Under the pieces are notes generated by a model. That model was not told the origin of the DNA. It saw only the letters and a list, made by a program, of their open reading frames with translations, and did not search any database. Position numbers and translations under genes: made by a program. A DNA stretch of 64,000 nt, taken from contig NZ_LN831302.1 of NCBI RefSeq assembly GCF_001488575.1, forward strand, positions 1,364,001 to 1,428,000, given 5' to 3'. Positions 24,355 to 33,842 of this stretch are shown here, piece by piece. Source of the DNA: Halobacterium hubeiense (GTDB lineage: Archaea; Halobacteriota; Halobacteria; Halobacteriales; Halobacteriaceae). Every line of letters starts with the position of its first letter. Position 1 is the stretch's first letter.

Positions 24355-25131
24355 ATGCAAGTCGACTTCAGCCAGGTACTGGACCCCGACTTCCGGTACG
24401 TGCTCGCCGTCGCGGTGCTGTTCGCGGGACTGATTCTCGGCTACCTCGTCGGCCGCGTGAACGAGCGCCTGCTGTTGGCGCTGGGCGTCGACGACGCCGT
24501 CGAGGGGACGAGCATCGAGCGGATGGCCCACGACGTGGGGTTCTCGACGGTGTCGCTGCTCGCGCGGCTGACGTCGTGGATAATCTACGCGTTCGCGGTG
24601 CTGGTGGCGCTGGAGGTCGCGAAGCTCACCGTCCAGGACGCGGTCTGGTATCCGGTCGTCGGCTTCCTGCCGTCCGTGGTCATCGCGGTCGCGGTGCTGT
24701 TCTTCGGCGTCATCGCGGGCGACAAGGCGGAGCTGTTCGTCAGCGAGCGCCTGCGCAGCGTGAAGGTGCCGGAGATGTCGATTCTCCCGAAGATCGTGAA
24801 GTACAGCGTGTTGTTCGTCGCGGCGCTGGTCGCGCTCTCGCAGGTCGGCGTCGCGATAGACGCGCTGCTGGTGTTGCTGGCGGCGTACGTCGGGGCGCTC
24901 GTCCTGTTCACCGTGGTCGCCACTCACAAGCTGTTGACGTCGGCGGCGTCGGGCGCCTACCTCCTGTTGCGCCAGCCGTACGGCATCGGCGACCGCGTCG
25001 CCATCGGCGAGCACGAGGGCATCGTACAGGAGGTGAACGTGTTCGTGACGCGCGTGGAGGACGACGGCCGGGAGTACGTGCTCCCGAACCACCTCGTGTT
25101 CGACCGCGGCGTGGTCGTGGTCCGCGAATGA
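24355..25131 (+). CDS. MscS-like mechanosensitive channel
   Basis: A 258-aa membrane protein. Five helices (about residues 12-30, 60-85, 95-118, 140-165, 170-195) are followed by a short MscS-type beta domain with RQPYGIGDRVAIGEHEGIV and the EYVLPNHLVFDRGV motif. The alpha/beta C-terminal vestibule of bacterial MscS is missing, so the cytoplasmic cage is reduced. It lies directly behind dacZ in one operon, which suggests a link between c-di-AMP signalling and osmotic release. The start at 24355 follows the dacZ stop by 1 nt. Confidence 0.88.
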   Translation: MQVDFSQVLDPDFRYVLAVAVLFAGLILGYLVGRVNERLLLALGVDDAVEGTSIERMAHDVGFSTVSLLARLTSWIIYAFAVLVALEVAKLTVQDAVWYPVVGFLPSVVIAVAVLFFGVIAGDKAELFVSERLRSVKVPEMSILPKIVKYSVLFVAALVALSQVGVAIDALLVLLAAYVGALVLFTVVATHKLLTSAASGAYLLLRQPYGIGDRVAIGEHEGIVQEVNVFVTRVEDDGREYVLPNHLVFDRGVVVVRE

Positions 25132-25691
25132 GTCTGGTGGCTTCGGCCGCGACGGTCGGGACGTGGGCCGTGCTGACGGCCGTCGGGTACGCCGCGGTCG
25201 CCGGCGACGACCGCCGCGAGTGGGCGCGCGAGCACGGGGCGCGGGCGGCGCTGTGGCTCGGCGCGCTCGCGAGCGTACTGGTGGCCGTCGCCGCGGGCTC
25301 GTTCTCGGTGTACGAGCAGGCGGGCGTCTACGTGCTCGCGGTCGCGGGCGTGGTCGGCTACGGCGCGGGCGTCACGGCGGCCGCGGGCGCGGCCGGGCTG
25401 GCCGACGCGGCGGCCGGCGACCGGGCGACGCTCGCGCGCCGCCTGCGGGCGTTCTGGTACGCGTCGGCGGCCTACTTCCGGGAGGCGCGGGCGGCGTTCG
25501 TGCTGGCGTTCGTGGCGTTCGCGCTGGCCGCCGTCGTCGCGGGCGTCTCCGTCGACCCCGTGTTGCGTGCGGTCGGCTCGTTCTCGGTCGGCGGCGCGTT
25601 CGCGAGCCTCACCGCGCTCGCCGCGACCGGCGTGTTCGTCCCGGGGAGCTACGACGAGGAGGCGGCCGAGCGCGTCCGCGCGACCCACTAG
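25128..25691 (+). CDS. Membrane protein of the dacZ operon
   Basis: A 187-aa protein with five or six hydrophobic helices and an Ala/Val-rich composition. The family is not recognised. The ATG at 25128 overlaps the channel gene stop (ATGA), so it is the third cistron of the dacZ operon and translationally coupled. No catalytic motif. Its stop codon shares CTAG (25688-25691) with the convergent acetyltransferase gene. Confidence 0.75.
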   Translation: MSLVASAATVGTWAVLTAVGYAAVAGDDRREWAREHGARAALWLGALASVLVAVAAGSFSVYEQAGVYVLAVAGVVGYGAGVTAAAGAAGLADAAAGDRATLARRLRAFWYASAAYFREARAAFVLAFVAFALAAVVAGVSVDPVLRAVGSFSVGGAFASLTALAATGVFVPGSYDEEAAERVRATH

Positions 25692-26203
25692 CGGTCCAGC
25701 GGTTCCGCGGGGACGCCGGCGACGGTCTCGCCGTCGGGGACGTCTTCGACGACCAGCGAGTTCGCGGCGACCTGCGCGTCCTCGCCGATAGTGACGCCAG
25801 GGAGGACGACTGCACCGGCGCCCACCATCGCGCGGTCGCCGACGACGACCTCGCCGGTGCGGTACTCGTCCTGGAGGAACTCGTGGCACAGCAGCGTGGC
25901 GTCGTAGCCGACGACGGCGTCCTCGCCGACGGTGACCAGTTCCGGCCAGAAGACGTCGGGCGTGGATTCCAGCCCCCACGCGGCGCCCGCGCCGACGGTC
26001 ACGCCGAGCCGGCGCAGCAGCCAGTTCTTCGCGCGGAGGCTCGGGCAGATGCGCGCGAGCACGACGACGACGTAGTTGAGCGCGACCCGCAGCGGGTGTT
26101 TGGCGTCCGGCCACTGCCACAGGGAGTTTCGGGGGCCGGGCGTCGGATTCCGGTCGAGGCGGTCGTGGCGCGACACGCTCGCGGGTTCGCGGGCGGTCGC
26201 CAT
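25688..26203 (-). CDS. Left-handed beta-helix acyl/acetyltransferase
   Basis: A 171-aa transferase of the maltose/galactoside O-acetyltransferase type. The C-terminal two-thirds has hexapeptide repeats (VVVGDRAMVGAGAVVLPGV, then IGEDAQVAANSLV) and ends with the family tail VAGVPAEPL. The N-terminal 60 residues contain a possible membrane-associated helix (YVVVVLARICPSL). The acceptor is probably a sugar or lipid-linked sugar in the cytoplasm; the precise substrate is unknown. Its stop overlaps that of the preceding convergent gene at CTAG. Confidence 0.85.
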   Translation of the reverse strand: MATAREPASVSRHDRLDRNPTPGPRNSLWQWPDAKHPLRVALNYVVVVLARICPSLRAKNWLLRRLGVTVGAGAAWGLESTPDVFWPELVTVGEDAVVGYDATLLCHEFLQDEYRTGEVVVGDRAMVGAGAVVLPGVTIGEDAQVAANSLVVEDVPDGETVAGVPAEPLDR

Positions 26204-26291
26204 GAACCTACGTGTTCCCCGCAGCGCCGCCGGTACGACTACTGTCGAAGGTAGGATTTATTATCGTCGAACTACAGTCGGCAAACGACGA

Positions 26292-26504
26292 ATGTCTACT
26301 CGACAGCTGCCGACTGGGGTGGAGTCGCCGCGCGGGAAGCTGGTCTACCTCTACCTCTCGACGAACGAGAGCGCGACGCTGGACGAACTCCACGGCGAAC
26401 TCGACGTGCCGCGCATCACGCTGTACAGCGTGCTCAAGACGCTGCGCAGCCGCGGCGTCGTCGAGCAGGACGGCGACAGCTACGTCGCGACCCGTCCGCT
26501 CTAG
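26292..26504 (+). CDS. Small winged-helix DNA-binding protein
   Basis: A 70-aa protein consisting of a single winged helix: LDELHGELDVPRITLYSVLK is the helix-turn-helix and GVVEQDGDSYVATRPL the wing. It resembles minimal MarR/TrmB-like regulators of halophiles. A TATA-like element (ggatttattat, about 26252-26262) lies 30-40 nt upstream. The stop codon overlaps the convergent HEWD gene at CTAG (26501-26504). Target unknown. Confidence 0.8.
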   Translation: MSTRQLPTGVESPRGKLVYLYLSTNESATLDELHGELDVPRITLYSVLKTLRSRGVVEQDGDSYVATRPL

Positions 26505-26668
26505 GACTCCTCGACGGGCGTGAACGTGCCCGTGACGTCCCACGAGTGGACGCAGTAGACGTCCCCGACCTCGTCGTCCACGCGCCAGTTCCCCGTCTCG
26601 TCGTCCCAGCGCTCCGAGCGCCCGCACTCCGTGCACGTGCGCTCTCTCGGGGCTCGAATCTCGGTCAT
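26501..26668 (-). CDS. HEWD family small zinc-ribbon protein
   Basis: A 55-aa protein. An N-terminal knuckle CTECG (about residues 12-16) and a C-terminal CVHSWDVTGTF correspond to the conserved Cys-His-x-Trp-Asp pattern that names the HEWD family of halophile proteins. Here Ser replaces the usual Glu. Function unknown. It ends inside the stop codon of the winged-helix gene. Confidence 0.75.
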   Translation of the reverse strand: MTEIRAPRERTCTECGRSERWDDETGNWRVDDEVGDVYCVHSWDVTGTFTPVEES

Positions 26669-26770
26669 CACGCGTACGCAGTCGGCCCGCCGGCTTGAGT
26701 GTTCTGTCCGCGACGATTTCGACAGCCCTCGGTCCAAACAGTTACGGCGTCGGCGACTCGCGTCTGCGGC

Positions 26771-27736
26771 ATGCAGTTCGGCATTCTCTCCACGGCGAAC
26801 ATCGGCGACGAAGCGGTCGTCCCCGCGATTGCCGCCACTGACCACGAGGTGCGCGCAGTCGCGTCCCGGAGCGCGGACGCCGCGGCCGCGTACGCCGACC
26901 CTCACGGCATCCCCGAGACGTACGACTCCTACGACGCCCTGCTGGACGCGGACATCGACGCCGTCTACGTCCCGCTCCCGAACGGCCTCCACGCCGAGTG
27001 GACGAAGCGCGCCGCCGACGCCGGCCTCCACGTCCTCTGCGAGAAGCCGCTGGCGTCCGGCGCCGAGGAGGCCGTCGACGTCGTCGAGCACTGCGCGGAC
27101 GCCGGCGTCACGCTGATGGAGGCGTTCATGTACCGCTACCACCCGCGGACGGTGCGCGCCGTCGAAGTCGCGCGCGAGGAGCTCGGCGACCTCCGCCACG
27201 TCCACGCGGAGTTCAGCTTCCAGCTCGGGGACGGCCCAGACGTCCGCCTCGACCCCGACCTCGCGGGCGGCGCGCTGATGGACGTCGGCTGCTACCCCGT
27301 CAACGCCGCGCGCACGTTCCTCGGCGAGCCCGCGCTCGTCTCCGGCCACACCCACGACCGCCGCGACGCGGGCGTGGACACCGAGGTCGCGGCGACCTTC
27401 GAGTTCGACGACGGCGCCACCGCCACCATCGAAGCCGGCTTCGAGACCGGGCTCCACCAGCGCTACCGCGTCGAGGGCACGGACGGCTGGCTGGAGACAG
27501 AGGCCGCGTTCAACCCCGGTCAGTCCGAGACGGTGCTGCGGTGGGGGACCGACGAGAAGACCGTCGAGGAAACGTTCGACCCGGCGGACGCTTACGTGCG
27601 CGAAGTCGAGCACTTCGCGGCCAGCGTGGACGCCGGCCGCGACCCGCTGACCGACGGCGAGGAGGCCGTCGCGAACATGCGCGCCATCGACGCCATCTAC
27701 GAGTCGTCAGCGACCGGCGAGACGATTCCGCTGTAG
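26771..27736 (+). CDS. Gfo/Idh/MocA family oxidoreductase
   Basis: A 321-aa NAD(P)-dependent dehydrogenase. The N-terminal Rossmann fold (GILSTANIGDEAV) is followed by the catalytic EKP motif (91-93) and the C-terminal alpha/beta domain with FMYRYHP and DVGCYPVNAAR. The family oxidises cyclic sugars or inositols; the MDVGCYPVN region is typical of xylose/glucose dehydrogenase and dihydrodiol dehydrogenase-like members. No sugar cluster is next to it, so the substrate remains open. Confidence 0.9.
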   Translation: MQFGILSTANIGDEAVVPAIAATDHEVRAVASRSADAAAAYADPHGIPETYDSYDALLDADIDAVYVPLPNGLHAEWTKRAADAGLHVLCEKPLASGAEEAVDVVEHCADAGVTLMEAFMYRYHPRTVRAVEVAREELGDLRHVHAEFSFQLGDGPDVRLDPDLAGGALMDVGCYPVNAARTFLGEPALVSGHTHDRRDAGVDTEVAATFEFDDGATATIEAGFETGLHQRYRVEGTDGWLETEAAFNPGQSETVLRWGTDEKTVEETFDPADAYVREVEHFAASVDAGRDPLTDGEEAVANMRAIDAIYESSATGETIPL

Positions 27737-27820
27737 TCGCGGCGTCGCCGTTCGTGACTGCAGGCGAGCCGGCGCGCGGCACGCAGGAGCGAACCCGAAC
27801 GACTGCCGTTCACCGAACTC

Positions 27821-28048
27821 ATGGACCGAGAAACTACGACGTCGGCCGTCTCGACGGTGGTGAAGTACGTGGGGATGTTCGCAGTGGCGAGACTCACGGC
27901 GGGCGTCGTGCTCGCCATCGTTCCCCAGTCGTATTTCCACCGGCCCACCGTGCTGTCCACGTTCGCGGAACTCGCGCTCGTCGTGGCCTCGCTATACGTG
28001 GGGCTGGTAGCCGTGAACAGAGTCGAAGCAGCCGTGTTCGAGGACTGA
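27821..28048 (+). CDS. Small two-helix membrane protein
   Basis: A 75-aa protein with two hydrophobic segments (about residues 15-35 and 47-65) and acidic ends. No family recognised. It is kept because it has a clean ATG, a membrane-protein composition unlike the antisense shadows of the region, and lies in an otherwise empty interval. Confidence 0.5.
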   Translation: MDRETTTSAVSTVVKYVGMFAVARLTAGVVLAIVPQSYFHRPTVLSTFAELALVVASLYVGLVAVNRVEAAVFED

Positions 28049-28075
28049 GTGCCTCCAGCGGCCGAATCGTGGGGG

Positions 28076-30472
28076 TCAGGCGTGCTCGCTCCAGAACAGG
28101 TCTAACTGGTCGCCGAGGAACTCCGGGGTCATGCGCGTGAACTCCTCGCGCTCGCCGGGGCCGAGGTATTCGAAGACGGAGTGGCGCGCGCCCTCGACGT
28201 ACCGCTGGCCGACGAACGCCCGCACGCCGACTTCTTCCGGGCCGCGAATCACGCGCCCGATGGCCTGTCGCGCGCGCCGCACCGCCGGCACCGTCAGCGC
28301 GTACTCGAAGGCGTGGTCCTCGCCGAACGCGTCCGCGTACGCCCGGCGGACCGCGCGAACTCTGGGCGACCCGACGTTCACCAGCGGGACGCCGACGACG
28401 GCGCACGCCGCGAGTTTGTCGCCGTCGTAGTCCACGCCCTCCGTGAGCGTGCCGCGGGTGCTGGTCACCATCACTTTGCCGTCGCCGCGGAAGAACTGGC
28501 GCTTGAGCGCGTCCGTGTCCTCGTTGCTGGAGGACTCGTCGACGAGCACGGGCTTCTCGACGGCGTCTTCGAGGTAGTCGCCAGCCCACGCCGCTTCCCG
28601 GTAGTTCGGCATGCAGACGAGGACGTTCCCCGGCGAACGCGCGATAGTCCGGAGGACGTAGCGGTACTGCTCGCGGGTCTGGTTCTCGTTCTCGCTGGTG
28701 GGGTCGCCGCGGTTGCGCGCGGTGAACGGCGTCGCGTCCACGGTGAAGCTCGCGCGGTTCTCCTCGGGGAATCGGAGATCGTAACGGCGCTCCACGACCG
28801 GCCGGGCTTCCGCGTCGCCCGCGCCGGCTTCGAGTCGGTCCAGTCCCGTCACCTCGCGGAAGACGTCCAGCGGCTCCAGCGTCGCACTCATCAGCACACC
28901 CCCACCGAGCCCCGAGAACGTCTCGCGGAGCGCGCGCGCCGGCATGCAGTTGTACGTCACGAGCGCGGGCGTGTACGCCTCCGCCCACGCCGCGCCGGCG
29001 CGCCCCGACTCCTTGGGCGCGTGCTCCAGTTCGATTTCCCGGAAGTACGTCGCGTGGTCGCGTTCCCACCACCGCTGGAGGGTGACGCCGACCGCGCCGC
29101 AGACCGCCGAGCGGTCGCCGTCGTCCTCCAGAATCGCCGCGACCGCGGTGCCGATGTCCGCCAGCGACCGCCACAGCCCGCCCGTGTAGCCGTGCTGTTC
29201 GGCCCACCGCGTGAGGTCGTCGGGCTCGTCGGTCTCGGGGTCCCGGAGCGGAATCTCGTGGTCGTACTCCGGGAGGTCGCGGGGCCGGTTCGGGTCGTGG
29301 CCCTCGTTGGCGAGGTACTCGGCCACCCGGTCGTCGAGCCACTCCGAGACGTCGTCGAGGAACTCCACGGCCTCCCGGACGGCGTCGATGGTGACCTCGT
29401 AGCTCTTCAGTTCGTCCCGGACCTGCTGGCGGTTCGACTCGCTCTGCTTGGCGGTCGTGAGCAGCTGCCGGAGGTCGTTGCGGGCGCGAGCGAGCGTGTG
29501 CCGGCCCACCCTATCGGAGAGCAGGTCGCGCACGCGCTCCTCCAGGCGGTGGGCTTCGTCCACCACGACGAACGTGCGCTCGTCGAGGAGGTGTTCGGTG
29601 AGCCCGCGCGTGCTCGGGTCGAAGAGGTGGTTGTAGTTCCCGATGACGACGTCCGCGTGGTCGAGCATGACCTGCTGGACGCGGTGCGGGCAGGTGCCGT
29701 ACTCGACGGCCGCCGGCAGGAAGTCCTCGCTGGTGGCGACGTTGTAGTCGCCGACGTCGAAGCCGACCGGCGACCCCTTGTTCCGGCCGTACCAGTCGGC
29801 CTCGAACGGGCAGAACAGCGGCGGGTCGCCGTCGGCGAACTCGTCGGGCGCGCTCGGCTGGACGGGCACGTACGGCGAGTCCGCGCCGTCCGTCCGCAGG
29901 GGGTTCTCCGAGAGGTTGTGGTCGGCGTCCGCGCGGGCCGAGCGCGCGAGGTCGCGGGCCTTCGCGGGGTCCCACCACGGCTCGTCGAGCGCGTCCGCCG
30001 CGCGCAGGTCCGTCAGTTCCCGGGCGTCCTGCCCGTCGAAGCTCCCGCCACCCTCGTCGGCTTCTACGAGGCCCGCCGTGTTCTCCCGGAGGTCTTCACA
30101 GCGGTCGTGGACGCTGGCGTCCGGCGGGAACACGTCCTCGCGGCCGTACGGGCAGAGGTCCCGCTTCCCGACGAGCGCGACGCCGTTCAGCGGTTCCTCC
30201 AGCCCCGAATTCATCTGCCGGAGGTCGGCGACGAACTGCTGGAGCTGCTGTTTCACGGGGGTGACGACGAACACGCGCTCGTAGTCGTCGGTGCGGCGCA
30301 CGAGCTGGGCGGCCGCGGTCAGCGCGGCCATCGTCTTCCCGGTGCCGCAGGGCCCCTCCATCGCGAGGTAGCCGCCGCGCTCGCCGGCGTCGATGGCCGC
30401 GTCGATGGCGTCGGCCTGCTGGTCGTAGGGCTCGTCGAACCCGAAGAAGTCGCGCCAGTCGTCGTCGCCCAT
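28076..30472 (-). CDS. rad3: Rad3/XPD-like (DinG-type) DNA helicase
   Basis: A 798-aa superfamily 2 helicase. Walker A is GPCGTGKT (40-47), and C107, C125, C221 and C261 are spaced to bind the Fe-S cluster typical of XPD-like enzymes. The DEAH box is at 305-308. SATLEPLDVF is motif III-like, and motif VI is QAIGRVIRG. It should unwind DNA 5' to 3' in repair. The Fe-S domain (about 105-265) is much expanded by acidic sequence compared with archaeal XPD. Family members are often duplicated in halophiles. The next gene downstream is a signalling operon on the opposite strand. Confidence 0.92.
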   Translation of the reverse strand: MGDDDWRDFFGFDEPYDQQADAIDAAIDAGERGGYLAMEGPCGTGKTMAALTAAAQLVRRTDDYERVFVVTPVKQQLQQFVADLRQMNSGLEEPLNGVALVGKRDLCPYGREDVFPPDASVHDRCEDLRENTAGLVEADEGGGSFDGQDARELTDLRAADALDEPWWDPAKARDLARSARADADHNLSENPLRTDGADSPYVPVQPSAPDEFADGDPPLFCPFEADWYGRNKGSPVGFDVGDYNVATSEDFLPAAVEYGTCPHRVQQVMLDHADVVIGNYNHLFDPSTRGLTEHLLDERTFVVVDEAHRLEERVRDLLSDRVGRHTLARARNDLRQLLTTAKQSESNRQQVRDELKSYEVTIDAVREAVEFLDDVSEWLDDRVAEYLANEGHDPNRPRDLPEYDHEIPLRDPETDEPDDLTRWAEQHGYTGGLWRSLADIGTAVAAILEDDGDRSAVCGAVGVTLQRWWERDHATYFREIELEHAPKESGRAGAAWAEAYTPALVTYNCMPARALRETFSGLGGGVLMSATLEPLDVFREVTGLDRLEAGAGDAEARPVVERRYDLRFPEENRASFTVDATPFTARNRGDPTSENENQTREQYRYVLRTIARSPGNVLVCMPNYREAAWAGDYLEDAVEKPVLVDESSSNEDTDALKRQFFRGDGKVMVTSTRGTLTEGVDYDGDKLAACAVVGVPLVNVGSPRVRAVRRAYADAFGEDHAFEYALTVPAVRRARQAIGRVIRGPEEVGVRAFVGQRYVEGARHSVFEYLGPGEREEFTRMTPEFLGDQLDLFWSEHA

Positions 30473-30566
30473 TCGGTAGACGGTGGGGCGTCACGCGGTA
30501 TGAACGTACGGATTGCCGACCGCGGGGGCCGGTGGATTCTTCCGTGAAAGCGCGCTTCGGGTGCGT

Positions 30567-33500
30567 ATGAGACAGGGGGAGGCGCCGGCCGACGGAGGCG
30601 TGTCGCGCCGGCGGTACGAGGCGCTGGCGGCCGCCGTGGACGGCGCCGTCCTCGACGTGGACGCGGACGGACGGGTCACCGGCGTCGGCGAGCAGTTCGT
30701 CGAACAGACGGGGTACGGGAGCGAGGAAGTCGTGGGCGAACCGCTCGCGGCGCTGTTCGGTGACGACGCCGGCCGCGTCGAGCGCGCGCTCGACGACCTC
30801 GGGAGTTCAGACGCGACGCTGACAGTCAGCGTCGAGTCCGCCGGCGGCGAGTCGGCGCCGTTCGAGTTGCAGTTGCGACGGGTGAGCACGGACGGCGGAG
30901 CCGGCGCCGTCGGCGTGCTCTCCCCGACCGACACCGACGAGCCCACGCACGGCCCGGCGGAGCGCCAGCGCGTACTCCACGACGTCTACGACGTGACGAC
31001 GGACGCCGACCGGTCGTTCGAGGAGCGGACGCGGGCGCTGCTGTCGGTCGTCCGGGAGACCGTCGGCACGGAGTACGCGTCGCTGTCGAGAGTCGAGGGC
31101 GGCGACTACGCCTTCGAACTGGTGGACGGCGAGGGAGCGCTGCCGGTCGAGTTCGGCGAGGAGTTCGCGCTCGAGGAGACGAACTGCGAGCGCGTCGTGG
31201 AGACCGAGGAGACGGTCGTCTTCCGGGACATCGCGGCGGACGCGCAGGGGTTCGAGGAGCGCGCGGCCAACGCCGACCTCGGGCTCTCGTGTTTCCTCGG
31301 CGCGCCGGTCGTCGTGGACGGCGACGTGCAGGCGACGTTCTGCTTCCTGGACTCGGCGCCGCGGCCGGAGGGGTTCTCCGAGTGGGAGGTCACGCTGGTC
31401 GGCCTCGCGGCCGAGTGGGTCGGCTACGAGCTCGCCCAGCGGCGCACCCGCGAGCGGCTGGAGCGGCGCAACGACGCGCTCGAAGCGTCGCGGCGGCGCT
31501 ACCGCACGCTCGCACAGAACTTCCCGAACGGCGGCGTCGGCGTCTTCGACGACGACCTCCGGTACACGCTCGTGGACGGGACGATGTGGGACGACCTCCC
31601 GCTGGACGCCGGCGATGTCGAGGGGGAGACCATCTGGGAGGCGCTCCCCGAGGACGCCGCCGCCGACCTCGAACCCGTGTTCCGCGGGGCGCTGGACGGC
31701 GAGACGGACAGCGCGGTCTCGACGCTCGGCGGACGCACCTACCGGGTGTGGGCGGTCCCGCTCCGGGACGCCGACGGCGAGGTCACGGCGGGACAGAGCT
31801 TCGCGGTCGACGTCACCGACCAACAGGAGCGCGAGGCGGCGCTCGCGAACGCGAAAGAGCAGATGGAGGCCGCCGCGGAGGCGGGCGCGGTCGGCACGTG
31901 GGAGTGGCACGTCCCCGAGGACCGGTTCGTCGCCGACGCCGCGCTCGCGCGCCTGTTCGGCGTCGACCCCGAGCGCGCCCGCGAGGGCGTGCCGCTGTCC
32001 GAGCTCGTCGCCTCGATTCACGAGGACGACCGCGAGCGCGTCGCCGCCGCCATCGACGAGGCCGTCGAAACCTGCAGCGACTACGAGGAGGAGTACCGCG
32101 TCTACGACGCGGACGGCGACGTGCGCTGGGTGGTCGCGCGCGGGCACGTCGAGTGCGAGGACGGCGAGGCGGTGACGTTCCCGGGCGCGATTACGGACAT
32201 CACCGAGCAGAAGCGCGCCGAGCGGGAAATCGAGCAGCACCGCGAGCAACTGGCGACGCTGTTCGAGGTGCTTCCTGTCGGGGTCATCGTCGCAGACGCC
32301 GACGGCGAACTCGTGGAAGCCAACGGCATCGCGAAACGCATCTGGGGTGGTGCGGACTTCGACGCCGAGTCAGTCGAGGAGTACGACCGGTACACGGCGT
32401 GGTGGGCCGATTCCGGCGAGCGCGTCGAATCCGACGAGTACGCGCTCGCTCGCGTGCTCGACGGCGAGCCGGTGGTCGAGCCCGACGTCTACGACATCGA
32501 GGCCGCCGACGGCTCCGAGCGCGTCATCGAGGTCCGCGGGATGCCGGTGTACGACGACGGCGACGTGGCCCGCGGCGTCATCACGATGACCGACGTCACC
32601 GAGCGCGCCGAGCGCGACCGCACGCTCGAACGCCGCGCGCACCAGCAGCGCGTGGTCGCGGACCTCGGGCAGCGCGCGCTCGACGCCGACGACCTCGACG
32701 AACTGATGGCGCAGGCCGCCGAGCAGGTCGCCGACGCCCTCGACAACGACTACTGCAAGGTGTTGGACCTCGACGACGACGCGCGCGAACTGCTGTTGCG
32801 CCAGGGCGTCGGCTGGGACGACGGCATCGTCGGGAACGCGACCGTGGACGCCGACGACAATTCGCAGGCGGGGTACACGCTGGTCTCCGAGGAGCCCGTG
32901 GTCGTGGACGACCTCGCCGCCGAAGACCGGTTCAGCGGCCCCGAACTGCTCACCGCCCACGGCGTCGAGAGCGGCGTCAGCACCATCATCGGGTCGCCTG
33001 AGGAGCCGTGGGGCATCCTCGGAACGCACGACACCAGCCGCAAGCAGTTCTCCGCGGAGGACGTCAACTTCGTGCAGAGCGTCGCGAACGTCCTCGCGGA
33101 CGCCATCGAGCGCGAGCGCTACGACGCCGAGCGCGAGCAGCTCGTCGCGGACCTCGCGGAGTCCAACGAGCGCCTCGAACAGTTCGCGTACGCGGCCTCC
33201 CACGACCTCCAGGAGCCGCTCCGAATGGTCTCCAGCTACCTCTCGCTCATCGAGGACCGGTACGGCGACGAACTCGACGAGGATGGGCGAGAGTTCCTGG
33301 AGTACGCGGTCGACGGCGCCGACCGGATGCAGGAGATGATAGACGCGCTGCTGGAGTACTCCCGCGTGGACCGCGGAGACTCCTTCGGGCGCGTCGATCT
33401 CGACGCGGTGTTCGCGGACGTCTGCCGGGACTTCGAGGTGAAAATCGACGACAGCGACGCGACCGTCGTCGCGGAGTCGCTGCCGACGGTCGCCGGCGAC

Positions 33501-33842
33501 GAGGACCAGCTCCGGCAGGTGCTGGGGAACCTCCTGAGCAACGCCATCGAGTACGGCGGCGAGGAGCCGACGGTCCGCGTGTCCGCCGAGCGCGGCGACG
33601 GCGAGTGGGTGGTCGCGGTCAGCGACGACGGCATCGGCATCGACCCGGAGCACGCCGACCGCATCTTCGAGGTGTTCCAGCGGCTGCACACGCACGACGA
33701 ACACCCGGGGACCGGCGTCGGGCTGGCGCTCGTCCAGCGCATCGTCGAGCGCCACGGCGGCGATGTCCGCGTGGAGTCGACGCCCGGCGAGGGGGCAACG
33801 TTTTACTTCACCATCCCCGACAGGAACCAACGCGATGATTGA
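30567..33842 (+). CDS. Multi-PAS/GAF sensor histidine kinase (phytochrome-kinase-like)
   Basis: A 1091-aa soluble sensor kinase with no membrane helix. Approximate order: PAS (10-105), GAF (135-300), PAS (310-420), PAS (430-555), PAS (556-680), GAF (690-860), HisKA with ASHDLQEPLRM (His about 878), and HATPase with NLLSNAIEYGG (N box), DDGIGID (G1) and GTGVGLALV (G2). The HDLQEP phosphoacceptor box is that of the cyanobacterial-phytochrome kinase branch. It partners with the CheY-like gene overlapping its 3' end by 8 nt. The upstream in-frame ATG at 30513 is a possible but unlikely start. Confidence 0.9.
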   Translation: MRQGEAPADGGVSRRRYEALAAAVDGAVLDVDADGRVTGVGEQFVEQTGYGSEEVVGEPLAALFGDDAGRVERALDDLGSSDATLTVSVESAGGESAPFELQLRRVSTDGGAGAVGVLSPTDTDEPTHGPAERQRVLHDVYDVTTDADRSFEERTRALLSVVRETVGTEYASLSRVEGGDYAFELVDGEGALPVEFGEEFALEETNCERVVETEETVVFRDIAADAQGFEERAANADLGLSCFLGAPVVVDGDVQATFCFLDSAPRPEGFSEWEVTLVGLAAEWVGYELAQRRTRERLERRNDALEASRRRYRTLAQNFPNGGVGVFDDDLRYTLVDGTMWDDLPLDAGDVEGETIWEALPEDAAADLEPVFRGALDGETDSAVSTLGGRTYRVWAVPLRDADGEVTAGQSFAVDVTDQQEREAALANAKEQMEAAAEAGAVGTWEWHVPEDRFVADAALARLFGVDPERAREGVPLSELVASIHEDDRERVAAAIDEAVETCSDYEEEYRVYDADGDVRWVVARGHVECEDGEAVTFPGAITDITEQKRAEREIEQHREQLATLFEVLPVGVIVADADGELVEANGIAKRIWGGADFDAESVEEYDRYTAWWADSGERVESDEYALARVLDGEPVVEPDVYDIEAADGSERVIEVRGMPVYDDGDVARGVITMTDVTERAERDRTLERRAHQQRVVADLGQRALDADDLDELMAQAAEQVADALDNDYCKVLDLDDDARELLLRQGVGWDDGIVGNATVDADDNSQAGYTLVSEEPVVVDDLAAEDRFSGPELLTAHGVESGVSTIIGSPEEPWGILGTHDTSRKQFSAEDVNFVQSVANVLADAIERERYDAEREQLVADLAESNERLEQFAYAASHDLQEPLRMVSSYLSLIEDRYGDELDEDGREFLEYAVDGADRMQEMIDALLEYSRVDRGDSFGRVDLDAVFADVCRDFEVKIDDSDATVVAESLPTVAGDEDQLRQVLGNLLSNAIEYGGEEPTVRVSAERGDGEWVVAVSDDGIGIDPEHADRIFEVFQRLHTHDEHPGTGVGLALVQRIVERHGGDVRVESTPGEGATFYFTIPDRNQRDD

